The notes under the pieces are model-generated. The model ran no database searches. It was not told the origin of the DNA and saw nothing but the letters and a program-made list of their open reading frames with translations. Positions 36,024 to 45,176 of a DNA stretch of 64,000 nucleotides are shown here, one piece after another; position 1 is the stretch's first letter, and each line of letters opens with the position of its first letter. A program made the translations under genes and the position numbers. Source of the stretch: Echinicola strongylocentroti (GTDB lineage: Bacteria > Bacteroidota > Bacteroidia > Cytophagales > Cyclobacteriaceae); contig NZ_CP030041.1 of assembly GCF_003260975.1 (NCBI RefSeq), forward strand, positions 3,457,001 through 3,521,000, written 5' to 3'.

Positions 36024-36089
36024 GGATAATATCTGTTGATAGTTGTGTATTCTGAACGTACGAAATTAAAGGTTAGTCGATTAAATCAC

Positions 36090-36097
36090 TAAATTTG
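36090..36097 (+). promoter_or_regulatory. Candidate -7 element (TAAATTTG) for rbfA
   Basis: TAAATTTG matches TAnnTTTG and ends 18 bases before the rbfA ATG. The -33 box is not clear. Confidence 0.45.
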
Positions 36098-36115
36098 TAA
36101 CGATAATTATTCATT

Positions 36116-36493
36116 ATGGAAAGTAAGAGACAACAAAAGTATTCGAAGTTAATCCAAAAGGAACTAGGAGATATATTTCAGCGTGAGTCGAAGCCCTTGG
36201 TGGGCAATGCCATGGTGACGGTGACCCGGGTGATCATGAGCCCAGATCTCGGGGTGGCCAAGGTCTCCCTTAGTTTTTTATTGGCCAATAATAAAGAGTT
36301 GCTTGAGAAAATAGATGATCATAAAAAGGAGATAAGAAAACACCTTGGCAAACGAATAGGCAAGACCGTGAGAAGTATTCCTGAACTGGTCTTCTACCCT
36401 GATGATTCTTCGGCTTATGCCCAGCACATGGACAAAATCATTGATGACCTGGATATTCCAGAAGGATCTGATGAGGACGAAGAGGACGATTGA
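36116..36493 (+). CDS. rbfA: 30S ribosome-binding factor RbfA
   Basis: 125 residues, the usual length. R-Q-Q-K-Y-S-K-L-I-Q-K-E-L at the N-terminus, V-T-V-T-R-V-I-M-S-P-D-L in the first strand and K-R-I-G-K-T-V-R-S-I-P-E-L-V-F before the acidic tail mark the KH-like RbfA fold. It helps mature 16S rRNA at low temperature. It is followed by a permease gene 61 bases on, which may be co-transcribed. Confidence 0.94.
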   Translation: MESKRQQKYSKLIQKELGDIFQRESKPLVGNAMVTVTRVIMSPDLGVAKVSLSFLLANNKELLEKIDDHKKEIRKHLGKRIGKTVRSIPELVFYPDDSSAYAQHMDKIIDDLDIPEGSDEDEEDD

Positions 36494-36554
36494 TCGATTA
36501 TGAAAGATATCAAAGCGTAATAATATTCACCATTAATCTCGATATTACCATCCT

Positions 36555-37778
36555 GTGAACCTTTCCTTTTTTATTGCATCCCGATATTTCAGAAGTAAAA
36601 AGAAGCGGAATTTTATCAATATTCTATCCCGGATAGCGATGATAGGTGTGGCGGTAGGGACCATGGCATTGATCATAGTGCTTTCGGTATTCAATGGCCT
36701 AGAGGATTTGATCAGGGGACTGTACGCTTCTTTTGATGCTCCCCTAAAGATAGAGGTGGTACAAGGAAAATCATTTGAAGTAAGCCCCGCTTTTTTGGAT
36801 AGTTTGGAGGAAGTAGATGGAGTGGAGTCCATAACTGAGGTGATCGAGGATAACGCTTTATTAAAATATGGAGAGGACCAGATGGTCGTGACCATGAAAG
36901 GGGTAACTGCTGCTTTTTTGGACGAGGAGCGTTTTAGCAAGGGGTATTTTGCGGGTGAAATGACCTTGGGGAGCGAAAAGAAACCAAAGGCAATTCTTGG
37001 TCGAGGAGTCAGCTTTATGCTAGGAATGAATCCTTCCAGTGAGTTTGAAAATCTAAGAATGTATTATCCAGAGGCACCAAGAGCAGGGACCATTGACCCG
37101 AGCAAGATGTATAATTCAGGGATGCTTGGGTATGCAGGGGCTTTTAGTGTAGAAAAGAAGTTTGACGATAGCTATGTGGTGGTGCCATTGTCCTTTGCCA
37201 AAGAACTGATGGATTATGGAAATAAGCGGACGGCACTGGAAATCAAAGTGGACAGTGGCCATTCGATAAATCAAGTAAAGGAGCGGTTGAAGAAATTGCT
37301 AGGTGCACGCTTTACCGTAAAGGATACCGATGAGCAGCATGCTGGCTTGATCAGGGCGATTAAGATAGAGAAGCTTTTTGTGTTTATCACATTGACCTTT
37401 ATTCTGGCAGTGGCGTCTTTTAATATATTCTTTTCCTTGAGCATGCTTGCCATCGAAAAGAAGAAGGATATTTCGGTAATGCTTGCGATGGGAGCGACCA
37501 CAAAACTAATACGGTCTATTTATATCAAGCAAGGGGCCATCATTGCTTTTTCCGGAGCCATAGTAGGTTTGGTTTTGGGATTTTTGATCTGCTGGTTGCA
37601 AGACCGGTTTGGGCTGGTGTCACTTGGAGTGGCCAGTTCTGTAGTAGAGAGTTATCCCGTGAAAATGATCTGGACGGATTTTCTGTGGACGAGCCTTAGT
37701 CTTATTGTCATTACATTTTTTGCCGCTTATCGACCAGCTAGCATCGCCGCCAAGGTCAATACAGTGGAGCATTTGTAA
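36555..37778 (+). CDS. FtsX/LolE-type ABC transporter permease
   Basis: 407 residues from a GTG. Layout is MacB/LolC type: helix 1 (residues about 27-48), a large periplasmic domain (about 50-265), then three helices. The F-I-A-x-R-Y-F-R-S-K start is typical of lipoprotein-release permeases. It probably extracts lipoproteins from the inner membrane. No ATPase (LolD) gene adjoins it, so the partner must be encoded elsewhere. The downstream 275-base gap contains repeats. Confidence 0.9.
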   Translation: MNLSFFIASRYFRSKKKRNFINILSRIAMIGVAVGTMALIIVLSVFNGLEDLIRGLYASFDAPLKIEVVQGKSFEVSPAFLDSLEEVDGVESITEVIEDNALLKYGEDQMVVTMKGVTAAFLDEERFSKGYFAGEMTLGSEKKPKAILGRGVSFMLGMNPSSEFENLRMYYPEAPRAGTIDPSKMYNSGMLGYAGAFSVEKKFDDSYVVVPLSFAKELMDYGNKRTALEIKVDSGHSINQVKERLKKLLGARFTVKDTDEQHAGLIRAIKIEKLFVFITLTFILAVASFNIFFSLSMLAIEKKKDISVMLAMGATTKLIRSIYIKQGAIIAFSGAIVGLVLGFLICWLQDRFGLVSLGVASSVVESYPVKMIWTDFLWTSLSLIVITFFAAYRPASIAAKVNTVEHL

Positions 37779-37817
37779 GTAGGTTATGGTGGGCTACACA
37801 CGTATTTGAAGCCATAG

Positions 37818-37885
37818 AAAAAAGTAATGCAAAACAGCTAACTTATTTGAGAACCACATTAGGCACATATTGCAGAATAGGGGGG
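37818..37885 (+). repeat. Short dispersed repeat (partner at 3430-3488)
   Basis: AGCTAACTTATTT (37836-37848) and AACCACATTAGGCACATA (37852-37869) occur in the same order, on the opposite strand, at 3438-3470. Confidence 0.55.
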
Positions 37886-37998
37886 GATTCTGTAATAAAT
37901 TTACACTGTGCTTTTAGATGGAGTCTTTACACCAGCTGGTGGAACGTAGCTAGGACCTTATAAACGAGTTTTCTTTTAAAACCCAAATATAGGGAATC

Positions 37999-38038
37999 GT
38001 CATAGCCTGTCCCGAAATCCGCCGGCACAGGCTATGAC
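37999..38038. terminator. 12 bp perfect hairpin between convergent genes
   Basis: GTCATAGCCTGT and ACAGGCTATGAC pair perfectly around a 16-base loop, just beyond the end of the minus-strand gene that stops at 38054. The left arm with its flank (AATCGTCATAGCCTGTCCCGA, one mismatch) also occurs in hairpin repeat copy 1 near 5779. It may act as a bidirectional terminator. Confidence 0.5.
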
Positions 38039-38053
38039 AGTTCATAAACCGAG

Positions 38054-39640
38054 TTATTGGTAGCTGAATGTCTTTTCAAAATCCAACCTTGCCATCCGGT
38101 AAGCGTTGTTGTATTGGCCCAGGACCACCATTTGGTGACTGGAAACTTGCTTGCAGGCCAAGGGTTTGGTAAGGAGATGGAGGTCTCTGCTGAAGGAAAG
38201 CGCCTCTTTTTTTATATGCCCATTCCAGTCCAGTTCGACCATGGCGATCATGAGTTCCTTTTTTGCTGCCTTAGGGTTAAAGCGGACGGGGTCGGACTCC
38301 TCTGTAGAGAGGTTTTCAGGATGATCATTGAACACCAAATAGATTTTGTCATGAAGGACAGCCGTGGCATAGGAAGAAAAGAAACTGTAGCCTTCAGGAG
38401 ATAGTTGATTTTTATGAATTTTTTTGGTCCACATTATTTCACCTTCCGGCGCTATGCTTACTACCGCTATGGTGTTGAATATGGAATTGGCCATAGGAAG
38501 GTGGTTATGTGACGTGAAGCTTGCTCCTGGTGATTGGGATGTCTGTTCTGCGATCAGTACGGCACTTCCGTCGCCACGAAATTCAATGTCATTAAGGAGG
38601 TAAGTGTAGAGGTATTTTTGATTTTCTACCTTGCTTCCTTTTGCTTGGCCCTCATCAGATTTTGGTTCAAAAGCTTGAAAGCTTTTTTGAGTTATTTTCT
38701 GCCCTTTCAAGGTAAGAAAGTAGCTCCCCGAAGTAGTGTTTTGTAATTGGTCAGTGTAAAAGCCAGCGCATACTAATTGATTATTGTGGTTGGTACTGAT
38801 CTGCATTTTGGTGAAGTGCTTGCCCTGTACCTGGGGTTGGATAGTTGTTTGGGTTTTCCCTTGGTCTGTGATCGCAATGATCGAATAATGGTAATTTGGC
38901 TCCCAAAACTTGGCCAAGGCTTTTTCACTTGGGGCAGCCTTATTAAGAAGGTAAAGGTCACCGCTTATGGAAAGGTGAATGTTTGTCGTAACATATTGGC
39001 TGTTATTATAAGGAGCTTTCAGTTGGGAAGACCAAATTTCCTTCATTTCCTGATCAACGACCTTGAAATTAAACGTGTCTGTGTCATTTTTTGCTCCAGG
39101 CTGTTTAAATGTGGCTAATATTGTATTGTTGTCATCAGATAATTTTAGGTGAAATTTAGCGATCTTAAATTTGGCCTTCTTCTGTGGTGAGAAGCTTTGT
39201 AGACAAAATGGGGATTGGCGTAGGGAGAGGGTTGACTTTTCTATTTCATCAGCCCATAGCTTTTTTTGGTTTTGACCTTTGTCATAGGTACTGTAGAAGC
39301 AGTATAACCTATCGCCGACTTGCGTGATCTGTTCAAACCGGGGTGGAGTATCATGGTTTTTTGCGTGTAGCTGGTGGTAAGCCATTAGCTCCATTTGGTG
39401 ATTATAAAATTCAATGATGGGAAATTCACTTTTTCCTCTGAGCTCATCACTAAGTTTTATTTTGGTGATATAGATGCCCTTTTCATCGCTTGCCACGATT
39501 TGATTGGGCATCATATTGTTTTTGGTAAAATTTTGACTTCCCAAATGGATGTTAAGAGCCGCTTCAGGTAGGTTTTGTGCGTGAAGAAGTGTAATGGACA
39601 ATGGAAGGATGAGTAATAGGAGTAGTAGTTTCTTTTTCAT
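38054..39640 (-). CDS. Exported protein of unknown function
   Basis: I start at the ATG at 39640, which opens a clean signal peptide (MKKKLLLLLLILPLSITLLHA, cut before QNL), leaving 528 residues; the upstream 22 codons lack conservation cues. The mature protein is beta-rich with repeated strand-turn units every 50-60 residues and many W/F/Y, like a propeller or a large periplasmic sensor domain. It has no family signature that I recognise. It stands alone with a long upstream gap. Confidence 0.75.
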   Translation of the reverse strand: MKKKLLLLLLILPLSITLLHAQNLPEAALNIHLGSQNFTKNNMMPNQIVASDEKGIYITKIKLSDELRGKSEFPIIEFYNHQMELMAYHQLHAKNHDTPPRFEQITQVGDRLYCFYSTYDKGQNQKKLWADEIEKSTLSLRQSPFCLQSFSPQKKAKFKIAKFHLKLSDDNNTILATFKQPGAKNDTDTFNFKVVDQEMKEIWSSQLKAPYNNSQYVTTNIHLSISGDLYLLNKAAPSEKALAKFWEPNYHYSIIAITDQGKTQTTIQPQVQGKHFTKMQISTNHNNQLVCAGFYTDQLQNTTSGSYFLTLKGQKITQKSFQAFEPKSDEGQAKGSKVENQKYLYTYLLNDIEFRGDGSAVLIAEQTSQSPGASFTSHNHLPMANSIFNTIAVVSIAPEGEIMWTKKIHKNQLSPEGYSFFSSYATAVLHDKIYLVFNDHPENLSTEESDPVRFNPKAAKKELMIAMVELDWNGHIKKEALSFSRDLHLLTKPLACKQVSSHQMVVLGQYNNAYRMARLDFEKTFSYQ

Positions 39641-40194
39641 CGAAGGTGATTTGATTTTGTTTAAGATAGGGGTTTTAAAATTCAAAATAATACATGTAAA
39701 CAGCATTAAATTAAGTTTTGCGTATGGTGATTTGTGCCAAAATCAAGGATTGGTGACTTAACTTGGCAATAGCTATTATGGGAATTGTAATCGAAAGTGA
39801 CTGGGTGATTTTGATTACATTGCAAAAATATACGTTTTGATTACAAAAAACGGATGTTTGAATATGAAATTAATTGCAATTTATTTTTTACCAGTTTGAC
39901 GGCGGTGAGATCCTTTCTTGGCAGGCCTTAGAAAGACATTGTGTCTGTAGAACTTTTCGGAAAGCAGGTTCCTTGAAATAAAAAAACACACAGAGGCCTT
40001 TAGCCCTAATTAAACGCTTAAATTACAGTTTCATATCAGACCGAGGGAGAAAGTGCGGGTCTAAACGAATATTACCCTAATTCTTTTCATTTTTCTATTA
40101 AAAGTTGAAATAATTATTTACTTTGCAAGCTAGTACATTTTAAAAATTGTACCTCTCCAGGTGGTTTTGGATCGATAGATTAGTAGAAAAGATT
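39641..40194. other. Long divergent intergenic region with repeated TTTTGATTACA words
   Basis: This spacer lies between the exported-protein start and the SNF2 helicase start, and no gene is seen. TTTTGATTACA occurs at 39809-39819 and 39835-39845, with a reversed GTAATCGAA at 39787-39795. The 26-base spacing puts the two direct copies on nearly the same DNA face. Confidence 0.4.
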
Positions 40195-43134
40195 ATGAAA
40201 GTTTCTCCAGATAAGTCTTTTGAAATTATATATTCTCTCTTTAGTCATGAGTATTTGGGGATTCTATTTGAATCCTTTGTAATTCAGCATGACGAAAAAG
40301 GGCGATTGTCATTTGCCTATCAAAATATTGCAGGGCAAAATGCGAAAGAGTTTGCTGCAAGTTTGGATACTACCGATTATGAGTTGATCGAATTGATGGA
40401 TAGCATGCAGCATGATTCCATCGTAAAGAAGTTTAACACCAAAAAGCTAAAGCCAAAGGAGTTTCTCAGAAGGGTCTTTGAGACCAATAGCGAGACGACT
40501 GCCAATAAAGAGGTGCGAAGATTGATCGAGCTTAGACTGGAGGGGATCAGGGCGAAGATACTGGAGCGGATAATAGGTAAGCGGCTTTTTGAAATGGGAA
40601 ATGATGGCAATCCCATCTGGAAGGAGATCAATGTGATGGAAGAAAAGGCCTCAGTACTGTTTCATTTTCGCCGAAACGAGGACAATACCCATTATTTTCC
40701 CACTATCAAACATGATGGAGAAAAGCTGGACTGGCAGTATAAAGGGGGATATCTCCTCTGCGAGGAGCCTGCCTGGCTGGTGGTGAACGGTAATTTGTAT
40801 AATTTCGAAAAGGGCGTGGATGGCAAAAAACTAAAGCCTTTTTTGAACAAGAAATTCATCGTCATTCCGAAAAATGTAGAGCAGTCCTATTACGAAAAAT
40901 TCATCACGCAGTTGGTGGCCTCCTTTGATGTATATGCAAAAGGCTTCGATATCAAAGTCCAACGCAGTCAGCCAGAAGCATTGTTGAGCTTAAGTGACCT
41001 GCCCGGCAATGATCGTGGTCAGGACTTGTTCGGGAATAGCCAAGAGGCGACAGAGGAAGATAAGATCGTATTTGACCTGCGTTTTCAGTATGGGGATTAT
41101 TCATTCCGTTCTGAGGAGAAAAAAACCAATAATGTACAGCTGGAGCAAAATGGGGACAATTATATTTTTCATAAGGTCATTCGAGACCTGGAAAAAGAAA
41201 AGTCCTACGGGGACTATTTGAAATACCTGGGGCTTCCTGTACGAGCTTCGAGGTTCTCCATAGGCAAATCAAAAGCGTTTGATTGGTTAAACTCCAATAG
41301 AGAAGCGCTGGAAGGCATGGGCGTAAGGATCCTCCAAAACCAAAGCGGAAAGGGGAAGAAATATTTTATTGGCAATGCCTCCATCAAAGTGAATATCAAG
41401 GAAAATATTGATTGGTTTGATGTGGATGCCATTATCAGTTTTGGGTCATTTGAAGTACCCTTTGGACAGGTCAGGAAACTGTTGGTCAAGGGGAAGTCTG
41501 AGTTTGAGTTGCCCAATGGGGAAATAGCTGTGATTCCTGATAGCTGGTTTGTGAACTATTCTGAGATTTTTTCTTTCTTGGAATCTGGTGAAAAGCAAGC
41601 AGAGAAGATGACGCTTAAAAAACACCATATCGCCTTGGCCCAAGAATTACAGAAAGGAAATCTCATCAATTTGACCCTTAGTAGAAAACTGGAAAAGCTG
41701 AAGGATTTTTCAGAGATGGAGTCCTATGAGCTTCCTGATAATTTTAGCGGAACCCTTCGTCCTTATCAAAAGGCCGGTTACGATTGGCTTAGGTTCCTTA
41801 ATGAATATAATTTTGGAGGCTGCTTGGCAGATGATATGGGGCTAGGTAAAACGGTCCAAACATTGGCCATGCTAGCCAATGAAAAGAAAAGGACTGATGG
41901 GGCTACCTCTCTATTGGTCATGCCTACCTCCCTGATCTATAACTGGGAAGTGGAGGCGCGCAAGTTTACTCCTGACCTCAAGGTATTGGTCTATACTGGA
42001 TCCCATCGGGTCAAGGACAGCAGTAGGTTTTCGAAGTATGACTTGGTGTTGACATCCTATGGGATCACTCGGTTGGACGTGGATATCCTAAAGGATTTTT
42101 TCTTTAACTATATCATTTTAGATGAATCCCAAGCTATAAAAAATCCCAATAGTATCATTTCCAAGGCAGTCAATCAGTTGGTGTGCAGGCACCGTCTGAT
42201 CCTGACCGGAACCCCTGTGGAAAATGGCACCATGGATCTTTGGTCCCAGATGAATTTTGTGAACCCGGGCCTACTGGGCTCACAGTCAATTTTTAAGAAG
42301 CAATTCCTTCAGCCCATCGAAAAGAAAAATGACATGGACAAGGCGGCCAAGCTACATGCCATGATCAAACCTTTTATTCTCAGAAGGCTCAAGACCCAAG
42401 TGGCCACTGATCTCCCAGAAAAGGTCGTCAATATTAAATATTCCAATATGACGGCCGAACAAGAAAAAGCCTATGAGGAGGTGAAGAGCTATTACCGTGA
42501 GAAGATCGTGAAGGAGATGAGTATCCCCGGAATGAACCGTCAGGCCTTCACCCTACTGAGAGGCTTGACCCAGTTAAGACAGATAGCAAACCACCCAAGG
42601 TTGACGGATACTTCCTACACCGGTGATTCGGGCAAGTTGGAGGATATTGTACATATGCTGGATTCTACAGCACGAGAAGGTCATAAGGTGTTGGTGTTTA
42701 GCCAGTTTGTGAAGCATTTGGCCATCGTAAAGGAGTACTTGGACGAAAGCGGTATTGCCTACTCTTACCTTGATGGGGCCACTAAAGACCGTCAAGCTGA
42801 GGTGAGGGAATTTCAGGAAAATGATACGGTGAAAATATTCCTTATTTCGCTAAAGGCAGGGGGCGTCGGCCTCAATCTGACCAAGGCAGAATACGTGTTC
42901 TTGCTGGACCCTTGGTGGAATCCAGCCGTGGAAGCCCAAGCCATCGATAGGGCGCACCGGATTGGTCAGGAGAATAAGGTCATGATATACAAGTTCATTG
43001 CGCATAATACAGTAGAAGAGAAAATCATGGCCCTTCAGGAACGAAAAATGGCTCTGGCCGATGAGCTCATCAGTACTGAGGAGAGTTTTATGAAAAGTCT
43101 GCAAAAAGAAGATATCGAGGCACTATTGACATAG
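40195..43134 (+). CDS. SNF2-family DEAD/DEAH-box helicase
   Basis: I use the ATG at 40195 (MKVSPDKSFEIIYSLF, 979 residues); a TTG 48 bases earlier is less likely. Residues 1 to about 510 are a variable N-terminal region, and the rest is a complete SNF2 motor: Walker A D-D-M-G-L-G-K-T, motif II D-E-S-Q, motif III L-T-G-T-P-V-E-N, and the second lobe with G-G-V-G-L-N-L-T and D-R-A-H-R-I-G-Q. It is an ATP-dependent DNA/nucleoprotein translocase, perhaps an RNA-polymerase recycling factor like RapA. No methylase or defence partner adjoins it. Confidence 0.92.
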   Translation: MKVSPDKSFEIIYSLFSHEYLGILFESFVIQHDEKGRLSFAYQNIAGQNAKEFAASLDTTDYELIELMDSMQHDSIVKKFNTKKLKPKEFLRRVFETNSETTANKEVRRLIELRLEGIRAKILERIIGKRLFEMGNDGNPIWKEINVMEEKASVLFHFRRNEDNTHYFPTIKHDGEKLDWQYKGGYLLCEEPAWLVVNGNLYNFEKGVDGKKLKPFLNKKFIVIPKNVEQSYYEKFITQLVASFDVYAKGFDIKVQRSQPEALLSLSDLPGNDRGQDLFGNSQEATEEDKIVFDLRFQYGDYSFRSEEKKTNNVQLEQNGDNYIFHKVIRDLEKEKSYGDYLKYLGLPVRASRFSIGKSKAFDWLNSNREALEGMGVRILQNQSGKGKKYFIGNASIKVNIKENIDWFDVDAIISFGSFEVPFGQVRKLLVKGKSEFELPNGEIAVIPDSWFVNYSEIFSFLESGEKQAEKMTLKKHHIALAQELQKGNLINLTLSRKLEKLKDFSEMESYELPDNFSGTLRPYQKAGYDWLRFLNEYNFGGCLADDMGLGKTVQTLAMLANEKKRTDGATSLLVMPTSLIYNWEVEARKFTPDLKVLVYTGSHRVKDSSRFSKYDLVLTSYGITRLDVDILKDFFFNYIILDESQAIKNPNSIISKAVNQLVCRHRLILTGTPVENGTMDLWSQMNFVNPGLLGSQSIFKKQFLQPIEKKNDMDKAAKLHAMIKPFILRRLKTQVATDLPEKVVNIKYSNMTAEQEKAYEEVKSYYREKIVKEMSIPGMNRQAFTLLRGLTQLRQIANHPRLTDTSYTGDSGKLEDIVHMLDSTAREGHKVLVFSQFVKHLAIVKEYLDESGIAYSYLDGATKDRQAEVREFQENDTVKIFLISLKAGGVGLNLTKAEYVFLLDPWWNPAVEAQAIDRAHRIGQENKVMIYKFIAHNTVEEKIMALQERKMALADELISTEESFMKSLQKEDIEALLT

Positions 43135-43588
43135 AGGATTTAAATAAGTAGCTAGATAGTGTCAAGCGTAAAGCATCATGAAGTGAGATTTGGTGCTTAC
43201 TCCTCTTCTGTCGGGGAGGCTAGCAATGCTCTTAAGTTAGGGGAAATACAACACGCTTGTCACCCTGAGCGGAGTCGAAGGGTAGTGTAGGACCTCGACT
43301 CCGCTCGGCTTGACCTCTCTTAATTTCATTAACTTAAGAGGATTGGGGAGGCTAGGAAGAGCCTCTCGTTATGATTAGCATTGGGCGTGTCCCGGCAACT
43401 GAACGGAAACCGCATTTTAAGTTCTCGCTAGTAACATTGCCCTTACCAGAATGAAGAAGTGAAGGTTGAGAAGATGAAATAAAGATATTTTCCTGTGGTA
43501 AAAGCAGTATTTTTCACTTTACTCAATATCTTAGTGGCTTAGAAACTTGATAACCCACTTAATACCAACCCGAAATTTTTGTCGACTT
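43135..43588. repeat. Non-coding region with nested inverted repeats
   Basis: GTCACCCTGAGCGGAGTCGA (from 43259) is followed by its near complement ending at 43314, a widespread Bacteroidota palindrome. Outside it an inverted pair, CTCTTAAGTTA (about 43230) and TAACTTAAGAG (about 43331), and a direct pair, GGGGAGGCTAG, flank the structure. Near 43530 TTAGTGGCTTAG resembles the words of the 32.5-33.2 kb tandem array. No gene is seen here. Confidence 0.6.
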
Positions 43589-44443
43589 ATGGAATGCGCA
43601 ATTTTAATTATCCAATGTAAGGATCAGAAGGGCATTGTGGCAGCAGTAACCCAGTTTTTGTATTTTCACAATGGTAACGTCCAAGAGGTAGACCAATACA
43701 TAGACAGTGAGACGGGTGATTTTTTTATGCGTGCAAAGTGGGAATTAAAGAGCTTTGCCATTCAGAAAGACCATATCCAACGGGTATTTGCGGAGACTGT
43801 AGGGAATAAGTTTAAGATGAATTTTACTTTGCACTTCAATGATCCCAAGCCACGGATGGCCATTTTTGTGTCTAAGCTCTCACATTGCTTATTTGATATT
43901 GTTTCACGGTTTTATTCTGGACAATTTGATGTCGAGATACCATTGGTGATTTCTAATCATGAGACGCTAAGACCTGTAGTGGAGGCGTTTAATATCCCAT
44001 TTTACCACTTGCCTATAACTAAGGAAAACAAGCAAGAACAAGAGCAAAAGCAGTTAGAATTGCTTAACGAGCACAAGGTGGATTTTATCGTGTTGGCGCG
44101 CTACATGCAGATATTAAGCCCGGAATTTATAGCGGCATATCCTCACAATATCATTAATATCCACCATTCATTTTTGCCGGCTTTCGTAGGAGCCAAACCG
44201 TACCATGCTGCGCACAAAAGGGGGGTGAAGATCATTGGCGCAACCGGACATTATGTGACTGAAGAGCTGGATGCTGGACCAATTATAGAACAGGATATAG
44301 CTCGTGTGAAGCATCATAACACAGTGGAGGAATTGGTCCAAATCGGCCAAGATGTAGAAAAAGTGGTGCTCTCCAAGGCAATCAAATATCATTTGGCCAA
44401 AAAAGTCATGGTCATGGGCAACAGGACGGTGATATTCAATTGA
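43589..44443 (+). CDS. purU: Formyltetrahydrofolate deformylase PurU
   Basis: I start at the ATG at 43589 (MECAILIIQCKDQKGIVAAV), giving 284 residues, normal for PurU; an upstream start would add 14 residues. An N-terminal ACT domain (residues about 1-75) precedes the formyltransferase-like catalytic domain with N-I-H-H-S-F-L-P-A-F and G-A-T-G-H-Y-V-T-E-E-L-D-A-G-P-I-I-E-Q. It hydrolyses 10-formyl-THF to formate and THF, supplying formate for purine synthesis and adjusting the one-carbon pool. Confidence 0.94.
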   Translation: MECAILIIQCKDQKGIVAAVTQFLYFHNGNVQEVDQYIDSETGDFFMRAKWELKSFAIQKDHIQRVFAETVGNKFKMNFTLHFNDPKPRMAIFVSKLSHCLFDIVSRFYSGQFDVEIPLVISNHETLRPVVEAFNIPFYHLPITKENKQEQEQKQLELLNEHKVDFIVLARYMQILSPEFIAAYPHNIINIHHSFLPAFVGAKPYHAAHKRGVKIIGATGHYVTEELDAGPIIEQDIARVKHHNTVEELVQIGQDVEKVVLSKAIKYHLAKKVMVMGNRTVIFN

Positions 44444-44575
44444 CCGGTTTATTAGCGGGATAATCACTCCCAACAAGCACAAGTTACAAGAGAAGGACCT
44501 TGCTTGTTGGGAGAAAATATCCTCAGCTAGAAGGATATTGGTAATGTTTTTGGGGTATTAGTCCGTTAGGAATAA

Positions 44576-44980
44576 TTAATTTACCTGCTCAAATTCCACG
44601 GTGATATTTCCCTCATCGTCATAGAATACCATTCTATTGGCAGTTGTGGTATAGGTTCTACTCATTTCCAAGGAACTTAAATATGCCGTTTGGATAGTTT
44701 TTTCATCGCAATTTTGGGAATCCGTATAGAGTGTGGAAAATTTGATTTTTTCACTGTTGTATACAGCCTTTCCTCGAAATTCGTCGCATGGAGCCTGACC
44801 GTTTACTTTCTGTTCTTTGCCGAATTTTAATGAAAGGTCAGCTAGTTGCTCCTGTGTGGCTGGGGCACCATTGATGGACCGGACTCTCCAATTGAACTGG
44901 CCAATATCATCGGAACCACCACATGAAAACAAGGTTAATGAAAGTAAACCAGCGCAGATTAGCGTTTTGAATAACTTCAT
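44576..44980 (-). CDS. META-domain lipoprotein
   Basis: 134 residues. The lipobox (L-T-L-F-S-C, Cys20) follows a short signal sequence. The mature part is a single META domain (F-N-W-R-V-R-S-I-N-G, then C-D-E-F-R-G-K-A with a second Cys later), like HslJ. META proteins are envelope proteins linked to stress or antibiotic tolerance, without a defined activity. It stands alone. Confidence 0.82.
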   Translation of the reverse strand: MKLFKTLICAGLLSLTLFSCGGSDDIGQFNWRVRSINGAPATQEQLADLSLKFGKEQKVNGQAPCDEFRGKAVYNSEKIKFSTLYTDSQNCDEKTIQTAYLSSLEMSRTYTTTANRMVFYDDEGNITVEFEQVN

Positions 44981-45176
44981 TTTTCGATAGATTTTTTTGA
45001 TTGTAAAAGATTTTAGCTGTCCAATGTTTATGTTTATTCCAATAAACTGCTAATGCAATTAGAAATAGTACAATAAATCAATGGAGTTAATACTGAAATG
45101 GCCGCAAATACCATACTTAACTGCTGATCTATGCCAACAATTCATGTTAAAAAGTGATAAAAGAAGGAGCTAGTTC

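Noticed and set aside
40195-43134. SNF2 helicase as a DISARM or other phage-defence component
   Set aside because: No methyltransferase, nuclease, phospholipase or other defence gene lies beside it; neighbours are an exported protein and purU.
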